A stretch of 64,000 bases of DNA from Fictibacillus arsenicus (GTDB lineage Bacteria > Bacillota > Bacilli > Bacillales > Fictibacillaceae): NCBI RefSeq assembly GCF_001999465.1, contig NZ_MQMF01000001.1, positions 124,001 to 188,000 of the forward strand. Direction: 5' to 3'. Made by a program: the position numbers and the translations under genes. A model generated the notes under the pieces. That model did not search any database, was not told the origin of the DNA, and saw only the letters and a program-made list of their open reading frames with translations. Shown piece by piece: positions 1-8,956 of this stretch (its first letter is position 1; each line of letters opens with the position of its first letter).

Positions 1-24
1 TAATCTGTTAAATGTAGGATGAAA

Positions 25-1011
25 TCAATTTATCTTTTTTAGTATCCTATCTACAAATTTTTTTCTGTGCGAAAAATCACGCAGCGTAAACTTTTCGACA
101 CCTTCAATCATCTCTTGATCTCCGGATTTCAGTGCACGGTTCCACTCTCTATATAAATCCGTTGGGAAGACCAAGCAAATAACGAACCACTTTTTATTAA
201 ACCATTTCAAATAATCCTGATTGCCCATCTCTTCCATTTTTGAATAAGACCAATACCAAAAAGGAAGTATTCGATTTGCATATTGAAGCCAGTCGTAGGC
301 TTGGGGAACAGCTGCAAAAAGGTCAAAATCGATTAGATATGCTTCTTTTGACTTTTCTTTATTCAAAACAAAATTGTGAGGTGCAACATCACCATGGGTG
401 ATTTCCCTTCTTTTATATGCTTTTTTTTCTAGGGATTCAACTGCAGAGTGATCAAAGTGATCCAGACACCATTTTCCCCACATGAGGATATCTGATATCA
501 AAGGCTGCATCTCTTTGCTCCATCTAGCTTTTTTAGCATGATATTTAAATGCATCATACCGTTCACTCCATTTTTTATAGAGTGAATAAGTTGAAAGACT
601 GTTGTATACATCGTACGGAAGATTTTTTGAAAAGGAATGAAATCTGCTTATAGCGTCCATTCCAGCAATAACGTCTTTCTGATTGCCAAAATGAAGACCA
701 TCACCTTTGTAAAAAGGCATGATTGCCCAAAAGTATTCTCCAAATCCTATATACCGTTTATCGTTTGGAAAAACGGTATAAGTACCCATAATTTTCGGTT
801 TCTGGCCTTTATATAATTTTGAGATCTTTAATTGTTTTCTGCATGTTTCTTCTCGGCGAAATCCTTTTAAAACATACTTTCCTTCTAATGTTTTTATCCA
901 TATTACATTATCACGAAAAAAGCCAAAATCAATAATATCGAGACCGACCTCTTTCATTTTTTTTAAAAAAAGACGATCTCCATGGAAACCGTCTCTATTA
1001 TCCCTATTCAT
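25..1011 (-). CDS. CotS/CotI-family spore coat kinase-like protein
   Basis: The product (about 328 aa) resembles the aminoglycoside-phosphotransferase-like kinases of the CotS/CotI/YsxE spore coat family. The catalytic core looks intact: an ITHGDVAPHN motif (HGD catalytic loop with the downstream Asn) is followed by LIDFD, the metal-binding DFG equivalent. The reading frame is open upstream to 1050, but ATG at 1011 is preferred because a GGAAG-type ribosome site precedes it and it overlaps the safA stop by 8 bases, typical of coupling. It lies directly downstream of safA, so it is probably made in the mother cell with SafA and placed in the coat. The substrate is unknown. Family assignment is confident; kinase activity is inference. 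Confidence 0.8.
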   Translation of the reverse strand: MNRDNRDGFHGDRLFLKKMKEVGLDIIDFGFFRDNVIWIKTLEGKYVLKGFRREETCRKQLKISKLYKGQKPKIMGTYTVFPNDKRYIGFGEYFWAIMPFYKGDGLHFGNQKDVIAGMDAISRFHSFSKNLPYDVYNSLSTYSLYKKWSERYDAFKYHAKKARWSKEMQPLISDILMWGKWCLDHFDHSAVESLEKKAYKRREITHGDVAPHNFVLNKEKSKEAYLIDFDLFAAVPQAYDWLQYANRILPFWYWSYSKMEEMGNQDYLKWFNKKWFVICLVFPTDLYREWNRALKSGDQEMIEGVEKFTLRDFSHRKKFVDRILKKIN

Positions 1012-2686
1012 TTTCTTCCAATTCCTCTGCATCACCTTGTTCAGATTCACGGAATTGTGCTTCAGAATAAGGGTTTGGCATATTACCTAAATCTTGACCT
1101 TGTGGCATCATACCCATTTGAGGCATTCCACCGTATTGAGGAATTCCTATCTGACCTAATTGAGGCATACTTGGCATCATACCCATTGGCGATCCGCCAT
1201 TCTGTTGCGGCATCATACCCATCTGACCCATTTGTGACGTCCCTGGCATCATACCCATCTGACCCATTTGTGACGTCCCTGGCATCATACTCATCTGACC
1301 CATTTGCGGCATTCCTGGCATCATACTCATCTGACCCATTTGCGGCATTCCTGGCATCATACCCATCTGACCCATCTGTGGCATTCCTGACATCATACCC
1401 ATCTGACCCATTTGAGGCATTCCTGACATCATACCCATCTGACCCATTTGAGGCATTCCTGGCATCATACCCATTTGGCCCATTTGCGGCATTCCTGGCA
1501 TCATACTCATTTGGCCCATTTGCGGCATTTCTGGCATCATACCCATTTGACCCATTTGTGACATATCACCGCCTGGCATACCCATTGGCTGCATGCCCAT
1601 CGGCATACCTTGCTGAGATTGCGGCCCACCAGGGGTATATTCACCAGCTGGCATTAAATCCATATCTGTGTCAGGAAATTCACCAAACGGCATTCCGCCC
1701 TGCTGCATCCCAGTACCTTCCTGACCACCTTGAGGGTATCCACCGCCATATAATTGCGGCATTCCGCTAAACCCTTGCGGAGGCATCATCCCATAGCCTT
1801 GTGGAATAGGTGAATATGTTTGAGGTTTAGGAAACATCGGCGGCATTGAACCATACATATTTTGCATCATCCCTGAAGATTCTTCCATCAAAAATGGATG
1901 TTTATTCGGTTGATAGCTGTCTTTCCCGGAAGGATATAAACCATGTTTACCTGAAACATTCGGCTGTTTTGCTATGTTTGGTAGATTAGCCATATTGGGC
2001 TGACTAACCATATTGGGCTGGTTAGCCATATTAGGCTGGTTTGCTATATTAGGCTGGTTTGCCATATTAGGCTGGTTTGCTGCATTAGGGTAGCCCATAG
2101 GAACATAATGACCAAGGTTTGAGGATTCCATCATTCCTGCAAAATCTTTATCATGCAAAGGCGCCATTGGTGCTTTCATTGGAGCAGTATAGGTATCTTT
2201 TTTCATTGGAACATCTTTATGTTCCATCTTTGGTGATGGTTTCATCGGTGATGGCTTCAACGGTGATGGCTTCATTTCTTTTTTTGCCGGTGCCGGTTTC
2301 ATGGGCGCTGGCTTCATTGGTGCGGGCTTCATTTCTTTCTTTGGTGCAGGCTTCATCGGTGCAGGCTTCATCGGCGCTGGCTTCATTGGCGCCGGTTTCA
2401 TTTCTTGCTTTGGTGGTGCAGGTTTCATTGGTGCGGGCTTTGGTTTTTCCTGAACAGGTGCAACCGGTGCCTCTTGAACAGGAGCCACAGGTTTAGGCTG
2501 TTCCTTTATAGGTGCTTCTTTTTTTACTCCCGGCATTTTTATAGGGATCTTAATCTTTTCCCCCCGTTCGATTACATCCGTTCTAGAAAATCCAGGATTT
2601 GCTTTTCTTAGTTCATTCACAGGAACATCATATTTTTCAGCTATTTTGTCAAGTGTGTCCCCTTTTTGCACAATGTGAATTCTCAC
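1004..2686 (-). CDS. safA: SafA, LysM spore coat morphogenetic protein
   Basis: SafA is the inner-coat morphogenetic protein that binds the cortex/coat interface and recruits inner coat proteins. The start chosen is GTG at 2686, where AGGAGGGAG lies 9 bases upstream and the protein begins VRIHIVQKGD, matching the family; the frame is open further to 2740 without support. At 560 aa it is longer than B. subtilis SafA (387 aa). A single LysM domain covers residues 2-48. It is followed by a Lys/Pro/Ala tract of MKPAP repeats, an Asn-Gln-Pro repeat section, and a Met/Gly/Gln-rich C-terminal half with ten 12-residue units. The gene follows nadA as in B. subtilis. The repeat region makes its length likely to vary between strains. 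Confidence 0.9.
   Translation of the reverse strand: MRIHIVQKGDTLDKIAEKYDVPVNELRKANPGFSRTDVIERGEKIKIPIKMPGVKKEAPIKEQPKPVAPVQEAPVAPVQEKPKPAPMKPAPPKQEMKPAPMKPAPMKPAPMKPAPKKEMKPAPMKPAPMKPAPAKKEMKPSPLKPSPMKPSPKMEHKDVPMKKDTYTAPMKAPMAPLHDKDFAGMMESSNLGHYVPMGYPNAANQPNMANQPNIANQPNMANQPNMVSQPNMANLPNIAKQPNVSGKHGLYPSGKDSYQPNKHPFLMEESSGMMQNMYGSMPPMFPKPQTYSPIPQGYGMMPPQGFSGMPQLYGGGYPQGGQEGTGMQQGGMPFGEFPDTDMDLMPAGEYTPGGPQSQQGMPMGMQPMGMPGGDMSQMGQMGMMPEMPQMGQMSMMPGMPQMGQMGMMPGMPQMGQMGMMSGMPQMGQMGMMSGMPQMGQMGMMPGMPQMGQMSMMPGMPQMGQMSMMPGTSQMGQMGMMPGTSQMGQMGMMPQQNGGSPMGMMPSMPQLGQIGIPQYGGMPQMGMMPQGQDLGNMPNPYSEAQFRESEQGDAEELEENE
1205..1564 (-). repeat. 36-bp in-frame tandem repeat inside safA (10 units)
   Basis: Ten consecutive 36-bp units encode variants of M-P-Q-M-G-Q-M-G-M-M-P-G. 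Changes are limited to G/S at position 8, P/S at position 11, M/T at position 1 and P/S at position 2. The last two coding units share a T-S variant and neighbouring units share S variants, which suggests expansion by local duplication. The tract is in phase with the SafA reading frame. Confidence 0.9.
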
Positions 2687-2826
2687 GCTGCAAAACTCCC
2701 TCCTGCCAAATTTCCTTACAGTATATGAACATTTGGGCATATTGCTACATCTTAATGAAGTGTCAATATTTATTCCTTTATCAATTTATGCCTTTTAAAA
2801 GGAGGATATGACAGGAGGTAAGTCCA

Positions 2827-3927
2827 TTACATCATGCGGTTTAACGCGATTATTGCATACTTTTTTGTTTCCTCATCTACAGAGATAATATTTTGCGGTT
2901 TTCCTTCAATGATGTTTTCTAATGACCATAACAAATGCGCCAGATCAATTCGATTCATCGTCAGACATGGACAAAGATTTGGATTAAGCGATACAATTTC
3001 CTTATCAGTGAATTGTGCTGCCAGACGATTAACTAGATTCATTTCAGTCCCCACCGCCCATCTCGTCCCTGGGCTTGCATTTTTAATCGTTTCAATAATG
3101 TAATGAGTGGAACCATTGTAGTCACTTGCTCTTACAACTTCATGAGTACATTCTGGATGTACAATGATTTTAAAGTCTGAATGATTCTGTCTAAATTCAT
3201 GAATTTGTTCGACTGTAAACTTTTCATGGACTGAACAATGCCCTTTCCATAAAATCACTTTAACATCTTCCAGATCAGAACCTTCATAGATTAATTTATT
3301 TTGGATGGGATCCCAAACAGCCATGTCTTGAAGTTTAATACCAAGGTCAAACGCTGTATTTCGTCCCAAGTGCTGATCAGGTAAGAAGAGAAGTCTCTCC
3401 TTTTGTTGAAATGCCCATCTAACCATAGATTTAGCATTTGAAGAAGTAACTGTAGCCCCTCCATTTTTACCGCAAAACGCTTTAATGTCAGCAGTTGAAT
3501 TGACATAAGTTAAAGGAAGAATGGTATCGCCAAATAATTTATTTAATTCTATCCAAGCTCTTTCTGTTTGATGAATATCAGCCATATCAGCCATTGAACA
3601 TCCTGCTTTCAGATCAGGAAGTATGACTGTTTGATTAGGGTGACTTAACATATCAGCTGTTTCTGCCATAAAATGAACACCGCAAAATACAATATAATCA
3701 GCTTTACTGTTTTCTGCAGAAATTTTAGCGAGTTGCAGAGAATCACCTGTAACATCAGCAAATTGAACGACTTCATCTTTTTGATAATGATGGGCTGGTA
3801 AAAATAATTTATCTTTTAATTGATCCTTAATTTCACGAATCCTCATCTCCATTTCGGATGAAGTCATGTGGGAGTAATGATTTGGTATGGCTGCAGCAGT
3901 CTTAATAAATGTTTCTAGAATAGTCAT
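2827..3927 (-). CDS. nadA: Quinolinate synthase A
   Basis: NadA condenses iminoaspartate with dihydroxyacetone phosphate to quinolinate, the second step of de novo NAD synthesis in the cytoplasm. The 366-aa protein is the long Bacillus type. The [4Fe-4S] ligands are recognisable as C110 (AGCSMAD), C231 (GHCSVHEKF) and the CPC pair at C319/C321. It overlaps the nadC stop by 4 bases (ATGA), so the two are translationally coupled in the order nadB-nadC-nadA. NifS, encoded divergently, probably builds the cluster, as known in B. subtilis. Regulation is expected through NiaR at the nadB-nifS intergenic region. Confidence 0.96.
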   Translation of the reverse strand: MTILETFIKTAAAIPNHYSHMTSSEMEMRIREIKDQLKDKLFLPAHHYQKDEVVQFADVTGDSLQLAKISAENSKADYIVFCGVHFMAETADMLSHPNQTVILPDLKAGCSMADMADIHQTERAWIELNKLFGDTILPLTYVNSTADIKAFCGKNGGATVTSSNAKSMVRWAFQQKERLLFLPDQHLGRNTAFDLGIKLQDMAVWDPIQNKLIYEGSDLEDVKVILWKGHCSVHEKFTVEQIHEFRQNHSDFKIIVHPECTHEVVRASDYNGSTHYIIETIKNASPGTRWAVGTEMNLVNRLAAQFTDKEIVSLNPNLCPCLTMNRIDLAHLLWSLENIIEGKPQNIISVDEETKKYAIIALNRMM

Positions 3928-4763
3928 GCTTTTACGGCTCCTTTAACATTTAAGCTAATATCAAGCGCTTTGTTTGAGTGTGTGAGAAAACCTAAAGATA
4001 TATATTGAACCCCAGTCCGGGAGTATGCATCTATTGCATCAAGATCAATACCACCTGAAGCTTCTGTTACAATTCCATGTGGTACATATTTTAGTCTTTG
4101 AGTGATTTCTTCAGGTGTACAGTTGTCGAACATTATGATGTCTGCACCTGCGGAAACTGCTTCTAACACCTGCTCCTCTGTTTCTGTTTCCACTTCAATT
4201 TTTATTGTGTGGCCTAATTTTTCACGAGCTGTCTCTACCGCTTCTTGGATAGATGAAAATCCTGCAAGATGATTATCCTTTAACATAACCGTGTCATACA
4301 ATCCAAATCGATGATTATATCCGCCGCCGCAGCGTACAGCATATTTTTCAAGCATCCTTAATCCTGGAGTTGTCTTTCTTGTATCACATATGCGCGTTCT
4401 TCCGTTTGCAATTGAAACTGCTTGTGCCGTGACTGTTGCAATTCCAGAAAGCCGCTGTATTAAATTTAATAATACTCTCTCACCAGTCAAGATACTTTTT
4501 CTATTGCCTCTGATTTCTGCCAAAATCATTCCTTGTTCAATATAATCACCGTCTTTTATATATAGCTTTGTTCCGATTTTTGAATCAATTAATTCATAAC
4601 CAAGAATCAAAACTTGATACCCAGCAAATATTCCACTCTCTTTTGCTATTATGGAAGCTGTGATCTCTGTTTCATCATTAAAAAGATCTGCTGATAAGTC
4701 ACCAGTCCCAACGTCTTCAATTAAGAATTCCTGCAGCTGCTTTTTTAGCAATAAATGATTCAT
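3924..4763 (-). CDS. nadC: Nicotinate-nucleotide pyrophosphorylase (carboxylating)
   Basis: NadC converts quinolinate and PRPP to nicotinate mononucleotide. The 279-aa product begins [10 protein letters not shown], matching the family start; AAGGAG lies about 11 bases upstream, while the GTG at 4775 sits too close to that site. Phosphoribosyltransferase motifs are visible: [11 protein letters not shown], the RCGGGYNHR glycine stretch and LKDNH with its active-site Lys. The start lies 47 bases inside the 3' end of nadB, a long overlap that probably couples translation. It overlaps nadA by 4 bases at the other end. Confidence 0.95.
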   Translation of the reverse strand: MNHLLLKKQLQEFLIEDVGTGDLSADLFNDETEITASIIAKESGIFAGYQVLILGYELIDSKIGTKLYIKDGDYIEQGMILAEIRGNRKSILTGERVLLNLIQRLSGIATVTAQAVSIANGRTRICDTRKTTPGLRMLEKYAVRCGGGYNHRFGLYDTVMLKDNHLAGFSSIQEAVETAREKLGHTIKIEVETETEEQVLEAVSAGADIIMFDNCTPEEITQRLKYVPHGIVTEASGGIDLDAIDAYSRTGVQYISLGFLTHSNKALDISLNVKGAVKA

Positions 4764-6300
4764 CACGCAGTACACTCCTTATTATCTTTTTTTGTTCCCA
4801 CTCTTTTAGAGCGAAGGGAAAATCTCTTCGAAAATGACTGCCTCTGCTTTCCTTTCGTTTTAGGCAGCTTGTTACCGTTAACCAAGCCATTGTCTGCATA
4901 TTAAATCTTTTGATTAATGCTATAGGCTGATCAAGGAGAGCAGGATTGAAATTCCCTAGCTGGAATTTATTTTCAGCCTTTTTCAGACCCTCTTCATCCC
5001 TGCAAATTCCGGCATATTTATCCATTATTTCTTGTATGTCGTTTATTTCAAGAAGTGCATCATTTGAATAGTTACCAGCTGAATAGGATTCTTGTATTAA
5101 TGAAAAGGAGAATGACAGTATCCTTTCATTCTTTTCAGAAAGAATATATTGAGCTGTTTGTTTAGCAAAAACTGCACCTTCCAGTAAAGAATTGCTCGCA
5201 AGTCTGTTCGCTCCATGAACACCTGTGTTTGCACATTCTCCAACAGCATACAAACCCTCTAAAGATGTTCTTCCAAAAAGGTCAGTTTTAATTCCTCCCA
5301 TCGTAAAATGGGCTCCTGGAGTTACCGGGATTAAACCGGCATCTAAAGATATTCCAGCATTTCCACATAAAATTGTTACACCGGGAAATTTATTTTCAAA
5401 ATCAGATACATCTTTTATATTCAAAAAAACAGATCCTCTCTGATTATGAATCTCATCAAAAATTCTTCTCGAAACAATATCTCTTGGTGCTAAGTCCTTC
5501 AACGGATGTTCCCCATCCATAATAGGAGAGCCATTTGAGTTAACAAGAACCCCACCTTCACCTCTTACAGCTTCAGTAATCAACCCGCTTATTTTTTCAC
5601 TTTTTAATAATGTAGGATGAAATTGAACAAATTCTAAGTCTGCAAGTTCAGCACCAGCCCGGTAAGCCATACATATTGCACTTCCGTCAGATCCATTTGC
5701 ATTTGATGTTGCAGAATAGATTCCTGCATATCCACCTCCGGCTAAAATGGTATGTGTGGATTTGTATAAAGTGACACAGCCGTCGTTATCTTTACAATAA
5801 ACGCCATAACACATTCCGTTTGCTGCAAGCAATTCAACCGCATATTGTCCTGTTTCAATTCTCACTTTGTCACTTATACGACGAATTAAGGCTTCCATGA
5901 TTTTCTTGCCTGTCTGATCACCGCCTGCGTGTACAATACGATTGCGGTGATGGCCGCCTTCTTTTCCTAACAGAAACTGTCCATTCAAGTTACGGTCAAA
6001 CGGAACTCCCCAACAGGAAAGAGAATCTATAACCTTGCTTCCTTCTTTCACAAGAAACTCCGTCATTTCAGGGTCGTTATGAAAATGCCCGGCCTGAAGG
6101 GTATCCATATAATGTTCTTGCCATGTATCGTTCTTATCAATAACAGCTGAAATTCCGCCTTGAGCCAAATATGAATTTGAATGCTTAATATCGAACTTTG
6201 TGATAACGATCACATTCTTTTTCATACTTAAATATTCAGCAGCTATTAAACCGGCTATGCCACCTCCGATTATTATTACTTCAGCTTCAACTATATCCAT
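4717..6300 (-). CDS. nadB: L-aspartate oxidase
   Basis: NadB is the FAD enzyme that oxidises L-aspartate to iminoaspartate, the first step of NAD synthesis. The 527-aa protein starts with the dinucleotide-binding motif VIIIGGGIAGL and carries the succinate dehydrogenase/fumarate reductase family segments NSYLAQGGISA, HHRNRIVHAGGDQTG and GLYAVGECANTGVHGANRLASNS. A ribosome site (GAGGTG) precedes the ATG at 6300. It is the first gene of nadBCA, divergent from nifS across about 95 bp that hold a NiaR-like inverted repeat. Confidence 0.96.
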   Translation of the reverse strand: MDIVEAEVIIIGGGIAGLIAAEYLSMKKNVIVITKFDIKHSNSYLAQGGISAVIDKNDTWQEHYMDTLQAGHFHNDPEMTEFLVKEGSKVIDSLSCWGVPFDRNLNGQFLLGKEGGHHRNRIVHAGGDQTGKKIMEALIRRISDKVRIETGQYAVELLAANGMCYGVYCKDNDGCVTLYKSTHTILAGGGYAGIYSATSNANGSDGSAICMAYRAGAELADLEFVQFHPTLLKSEKISGLITEAVRGEGGVLVNSNGSPIMDGEHPLKDLAPRDIVSRRIFDEIHNQRGSVFLNIKDVSDFENKFPGVTILCGNAGISLDAGLIPVTPGAHFTMGGIKTDLFGRTSLEGLYAVGECANTGVHGANRLASNSLLEGAVFAKQTAQYILSEKNERILSFSFSLIQESYSAGNYSNDALLEINDIQEIMDKYAGICRDEEGLKKAENKFQLGNFNPALLDQPIALIKRFNMQTMAWLTVTSCLKRKESRGSHFRRDFPFALKEWEQKKIIRSVLRDESFIAKKAAAGILN

Positions 6301-6395
6301 CAGTAAACACCTCGACTTTACATCTGTCTTGACACCTATATTTACATAGAATTAAACTTGTTACAAGAATTTTATTATTTAATGAGGTGAACGCC
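6301..6395. promoter_or_regulatory. Divergent nadB/nifS control region with NiaR-like operator
   Basis: The gap carries an inverted repeat TGTC-TT-GACA at 6325-6334, inside ACATCTGTCTTGACACC. This resembles the sites bound by the nicotinate repressor NiaR (YrxA) in the same intergenic region of B. subtilis. For nifS the TTGACA at 6329-6334 may be the -35 with TTAAAC at 6352 as a weak -10. For nadB a minus-strand TTGTAA-N16-TAAATA fits. The operator would overlap the nifS -35 and lie downstream of the nadB -10. Exact promoter hexamers are tentative. Confidence 0.65.
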
Positions 6396-7547
6396 TTGAT
6401 ATATTTGGATTATGCAGCTACGACACCTATGTCAGAAAATGCTATTGAAGCTTTTATTCATACATCAAGAAACTACTTTGAAAATACAGAGAGTTTGCAC
6501 GATGGAGGACTACGCGCGAAAGAACTGTTAGAACATGCTCGAACTGCTTTTGCAAAGGTTTCTGGCAAAGAGTCAAACGGCATTTATTTTACGGGGGGAG
6601 GCTCGGATGGGAACTTTTTAGCTATCACATCTTTAGCTTTTGGTGCACAACAAAATGGAAGACACATCATTACATCAAATGTGGAGCATCCATCTGTCGA
6701 TTACGCTCTCAAGTTTTTAGAGGACCAAGGGTTTGCAGTTACTCGAATTCCTTTAGATTCCTCAGGTACGATCAGCATTGAACGCATAAAGAAAAACCTG
6801 AGACCTGACACTATATTAGCTACAATACAGCATGTAAACAGTGAAACGGGCATCATACAAGATTTAAAATCTATGAGTGATTTTTTTAAAAGAAACAATA
6901 TCTTCTTTCACAGTGACTGTGTTCAGTCTTTTGCAAAAGTAGACATGGACTATTTTCATTCCATAAACATAGATTCCTTTACTGTTTCAGCACACAAAAT
7001 CCATGGTCCAAAAGGGACAGGAGCTGTATATATATCACCAACTATTCACATATCACCACTTCTTGCAGGGGTCACACATGAACGCGGGTTTAGACCTGGA
7101 ACAGTTGATCTGCCATCTATCGTTTCTTTTGTGACGGCTGCTGAAGAATCTATAAATAACCAATCATCACATTATGTTCATGTAGCAAAAATGCGAAAAC
7201 TGTTTATTTCGCTTATACTAAATAACAAAGATGTTATTTTAGAAGGAAGTAAGGCCGGTTCGCCATATATAATTCCATTTAGAGTTAGCGGAATAGAGGG
7301 ACAAATCGTTATGCAGGAACTAAGCAGGCGAAAGATTGCTGTTTCTACAGGATCCGCCTGCAAGAATGGACTGCAATCCCCTTCTAAAACCTTACTTGCT
7401 CTTGGCAGGACTGATAGCGAGGCCCATGGTCTTGTAAGAGTTTCGTTAAGTCACCTTACTACTTCAGAAGATATTTATAGGCTCTGCAAAGCGCTAAATG
7501 AGATAACGAATCAATTTTTATCAGTTAGAGAGGTTGCATTAAAATGA
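6396..7547 (+). CDS. nifS: Cysteine desulfurase NifS (NAD-operon type)
   Basis: This PLP enzyme (about 383 aa) takes sulfur from cysteine for Fe-S assembly; in Bacillus the nad-linked NifS matures the cluster of NadA. Visible motifs are LDYAATTPMS at the N-terminus, the PLP lysine segment SAHKIHGPKG and the persulfide Cys in TGSACKNG. The start is taken as TTG at 6396 because the family begins IYLDYAATTP and GAGGTG lies 6 bases upstream; the GTG at 6387 is itself part of that ribosome site. It overlaps niaR by 4 bases and diverges from nadB. Confidence 0.94.
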   Translation: MIYLDYAATTPMSENAIEAFIHTSRNYFENTESLHDGGLRAKELLEHARTAFAKVSGKESNGIYFTGGGSDGNFLAITSLAFGAQQNGRHIITSNVEHPSVDYALKFLEDQGFAVTRIPLDSSGTISIERIKKNLRPDTILATIQHVNSETGIIQDLKSMSDFFKRNNIFFHSDCVQSFAKVDMDYFHSINIDSFTVSAHKIHGPKGTGAVYISPTIHISPLLAGVTHERGFRPGTVDLPSIVSFVTAAEESINNQSSHYVHVAKMRKLFISLILNNKDVILEGSKAGSPYIIPFRVSGIEGQIVMQELSRRKIAVSTGSACKNGLQSPSKTLLALGRTDSEAHGLVRVSLSHLTTSEDIYRLCKALNEITNQFLSVREVALK

Positions 7548-8074
7548 ATAAATCAGAAAAATTAAAAGGCGATGATCGAAGAACAAAGCTTATGAACTGG
7601 CTAAAGGAAACTTCAGAGCCCTTGAGCGGTTCATCACTTGCAGCAAAGACGAATGTAAGCAGACAAGTGATTGTACAGGATATGTCTCTCTTAAAAGCAA
7701 GCGGTGAACCTATTATGGCAACTGCTCAAGGTTATATTTACATGAAACCTGATAAGGGCAATTCTTTCTCTTGTGTTGTCGCATCTGTCCATTCTCCCGA
7801 AGAAACCATTGAAGAATTGTATACAATTGTAGATCATGGAGTAACGGTTGAAGATGTAACTGTTGACCACCCTGTTTACGGCGATATTAAAGCATCGCTT
7901 AAGCTGTCAAATCGTAACGATGTAGAGGATTTAATGAATCGACTAAAGGAAACCAATGCTCCTCTTCTAAGTGAGCTTACTGATGGAATACACATGCACA
8001 CCCTATCTGCAGATTCTAAAGAAAAGCTAGATAAAGCATGTTTTGCATTGCGCAAAAAAGGATACTTATTATAA
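7544..8074 (+). CDS. niaR: NiaR (YrxA), niacin-responsive transcriptional repressor
   Basis: The 176-aa protein has an N-terminal HTH_11 winged helix (about residues 11-66) and a C-terminal 3H domain, whose conserved histidines appear at H98, H109 and H150/H152. NiaR represses NAD synthesis genes when nicotinate is present. Its ATG overlaps the nifS stop (ATGA), so it is coupled to nifS and probably autoregulated through the operator in the nifS-nadB gap. A strong hairpin follows the gene. Confidence 0.93.
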   Translation: MNKSEKLKGDDRRTKLMNWLKETSEPLSGSSLAAKTNVSRQVIVQDMSLLKASGEPIMATAQGYIYMKPDKGNSFSCVVASVHSPEETIEELYTIVDHGVTVEDVTVDHPVYGDIKASLKLSNRNDVEDLMNRLKETNAPLLSELTDGIHMHTLSADSKEKLDKACFALRKKGYLL

Positions 8075-8088
8075 AGCAAAACAAACAG

Positions 8089-8136
8089 AAACGAGGCTGA
8101 CTAAAAAGTATAAAAACTTTTTAGTCAGCCTCGTTT
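8089..8136 (+). terminator. Perfect 20-bp stem terminator after niaR
   Basis: Arms at 8089-8108 and 8117-8136 pair perfectly around an 8-base loop, and the right arm ends in a T run. It closes the nifS-niaR transcript. The A-rich start of the left arm could also make it work on the other strand. Confidence 0.9.
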
Positions 8137-8258
8137 TATTTAAACCTATTTAGATAACGTACATCGTTATAAAACAGTAGGTTATCTAATAAACTCGATT
8201 AAATAACGAAATTTTGGCGATTTTATTTATTTTTTATTTTGACAAAAATAAAAAATTA

Positions 8259-8302
8259 GGGGCTGCCAATAGTAAGTTTACCTTACTTTTGGGGACAGCC
8301 CC
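8259..8302 (-). terminator. Terminator of the obg-pheB end
   Basis: GGGGCTG (8259-8265) pairs with CAGCCCC (8296-8302), extended by an inner AGTAAG/CTTACT stem. On the minus strand it is followed by TAATTTTTTATTTTTG. It lies 11 bases past the pheB-like stop. The about 120 bases between this and the previous hairpin (8137-8258) are AT-rich, with no gene seen. Confidence 0.88.
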
Positions 8303-8313
8303 GTTTCTTTAAA

Positions 8314-8760
8314 TTAAGCTCCTGTTCCTACCACTTCAACTCTTTCAACAGTTTCCATTCGATTTAATGTTGCTAATAAGTCTTTCATATCTCCTTGCAG
8401 CATATTCGTTTCGATCGTCAGTGTAATATGCGCACGTCCTTGGAGAGGAATGGTTTGATTAATGGTTAATACATTGCATCCTTGAGAAGCAACGACGGTA
8501 AGAAGACTTGAGAGAGCACCGGATCTGTCTTCTAGATGGATGGACAGTGTAATAATTTTTTCTTTCACCATCGTATGGAACGGAAAAATCCCATCACGAT
8601 ATTTATAAAAGGCACTGCGGCTTAAACCTACTTTTTCAGCAGCTTCAGCTACAGTTTTTACTTTACCTCGGTCTAATAAAGACTTAGCTTCTAACGCTTT
8701 TTGCATGGATTCTGATAATACATCTTCTCTTACCATATAGTACTGTTTGTCATTTTTCAT
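8314..8760 (-). CDS. pheB: ACT-domain protein PheB (YszB-like)
   Basis: The 148-aa product matches the PheB/YszB family: an N-terminal helical DNA-binding-like part ([20 protein letters not shown] and [17 protein letters not shown]) and a C-terminal ACT domain ([26 protein letters not shown]). ATG at 8760 is chosen over the open frame to 8793 because GGAGG lies 7 bases upstream and homologues start MK.. here. In B. subtilis it follows obg and precedes pheA; here pheA is absent and a terminator follows. It is named for the neighbouring prephenate dehydratase gene; its function is not established, and an amino-acid-sensing regulatory role is only a guess from the ACT domain. Confidence 0.88.
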   Translation of the reverse strand: MKNDKQYYMVREDVLSESMQKALEAKSLLDRGKVKTVAEAAEKVGLSRSAFYKYRDGIFPFHTMVKEKIITLSIHLEDRSGALSSLLTVVASQGCNVLTINQTIPLQGRAHITLTIETNMLQGDMKDLLATLNRMETVERVEVVGTGA

Positions 8761-8838
8761 AAGAATTTCCTCCGGTGTAAATCTTACACTCATTATAATA
8801 AATGCAAATGTAAATGTCTATTCCACATGGACATTTAT

Positions 8839-8915
8839 CAGAAACGGTTCCGCTGGGCTCACCACACGTCCCCCGAAAAACCAGTACCTGGAACGTAGAT
8901 CAACCCTTTTAGAGA
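8839..8915 (-). repeat. Partial, inverted copy of the dispersed intergenic repeat (copy E)
   Basis: Read on the minus strand this stretch aligns with the left half of the repeats at 22119, 32795, 39932 and 58534: GTTGATcTaCGtTCCAGGT followed by GGGGaCGTGtGGTGAGCCC. The right half is missing and mismatches are frequent, so it looks like a decayed remnant. It sits between the obg terminator and pheB. Confidence 0.7.
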
Positions 8916-8921
8916 ACAACC

Positions 8922-8950
8922 TAAAAAAAAACAGCCCTGCATAAGGGCTG
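8922..8950 (-). terminator. obg terminator
   Basis: CAGCCCT (8932-8938) and AGGGCTG (8944-8950) form a 7-bp stem with a 5-base loop, followed on the minus strand by nine T residues. It starts 6 bases past the obg stop, so pheB probably has its own promoter or relies on read-through. Confidence 0.92.
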
Positions 8951-8956
8951 CCTTGT

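Noticed and set aside
982-1770. 262-aa plus-strand frame opposite safA, with repeated A-S-Y-P units
   Set aside because: It is the mirror of the 36-bp safA repeats; the repeat unit length of a multiple of three keeps the antisense frame open. No ribosome site or family.
2119-2611. Plus-strand frames opposite the safA MKPAP region
   Set aside because: Low-complexity antisense shadows of the Lys/Pro/Ala repeats.
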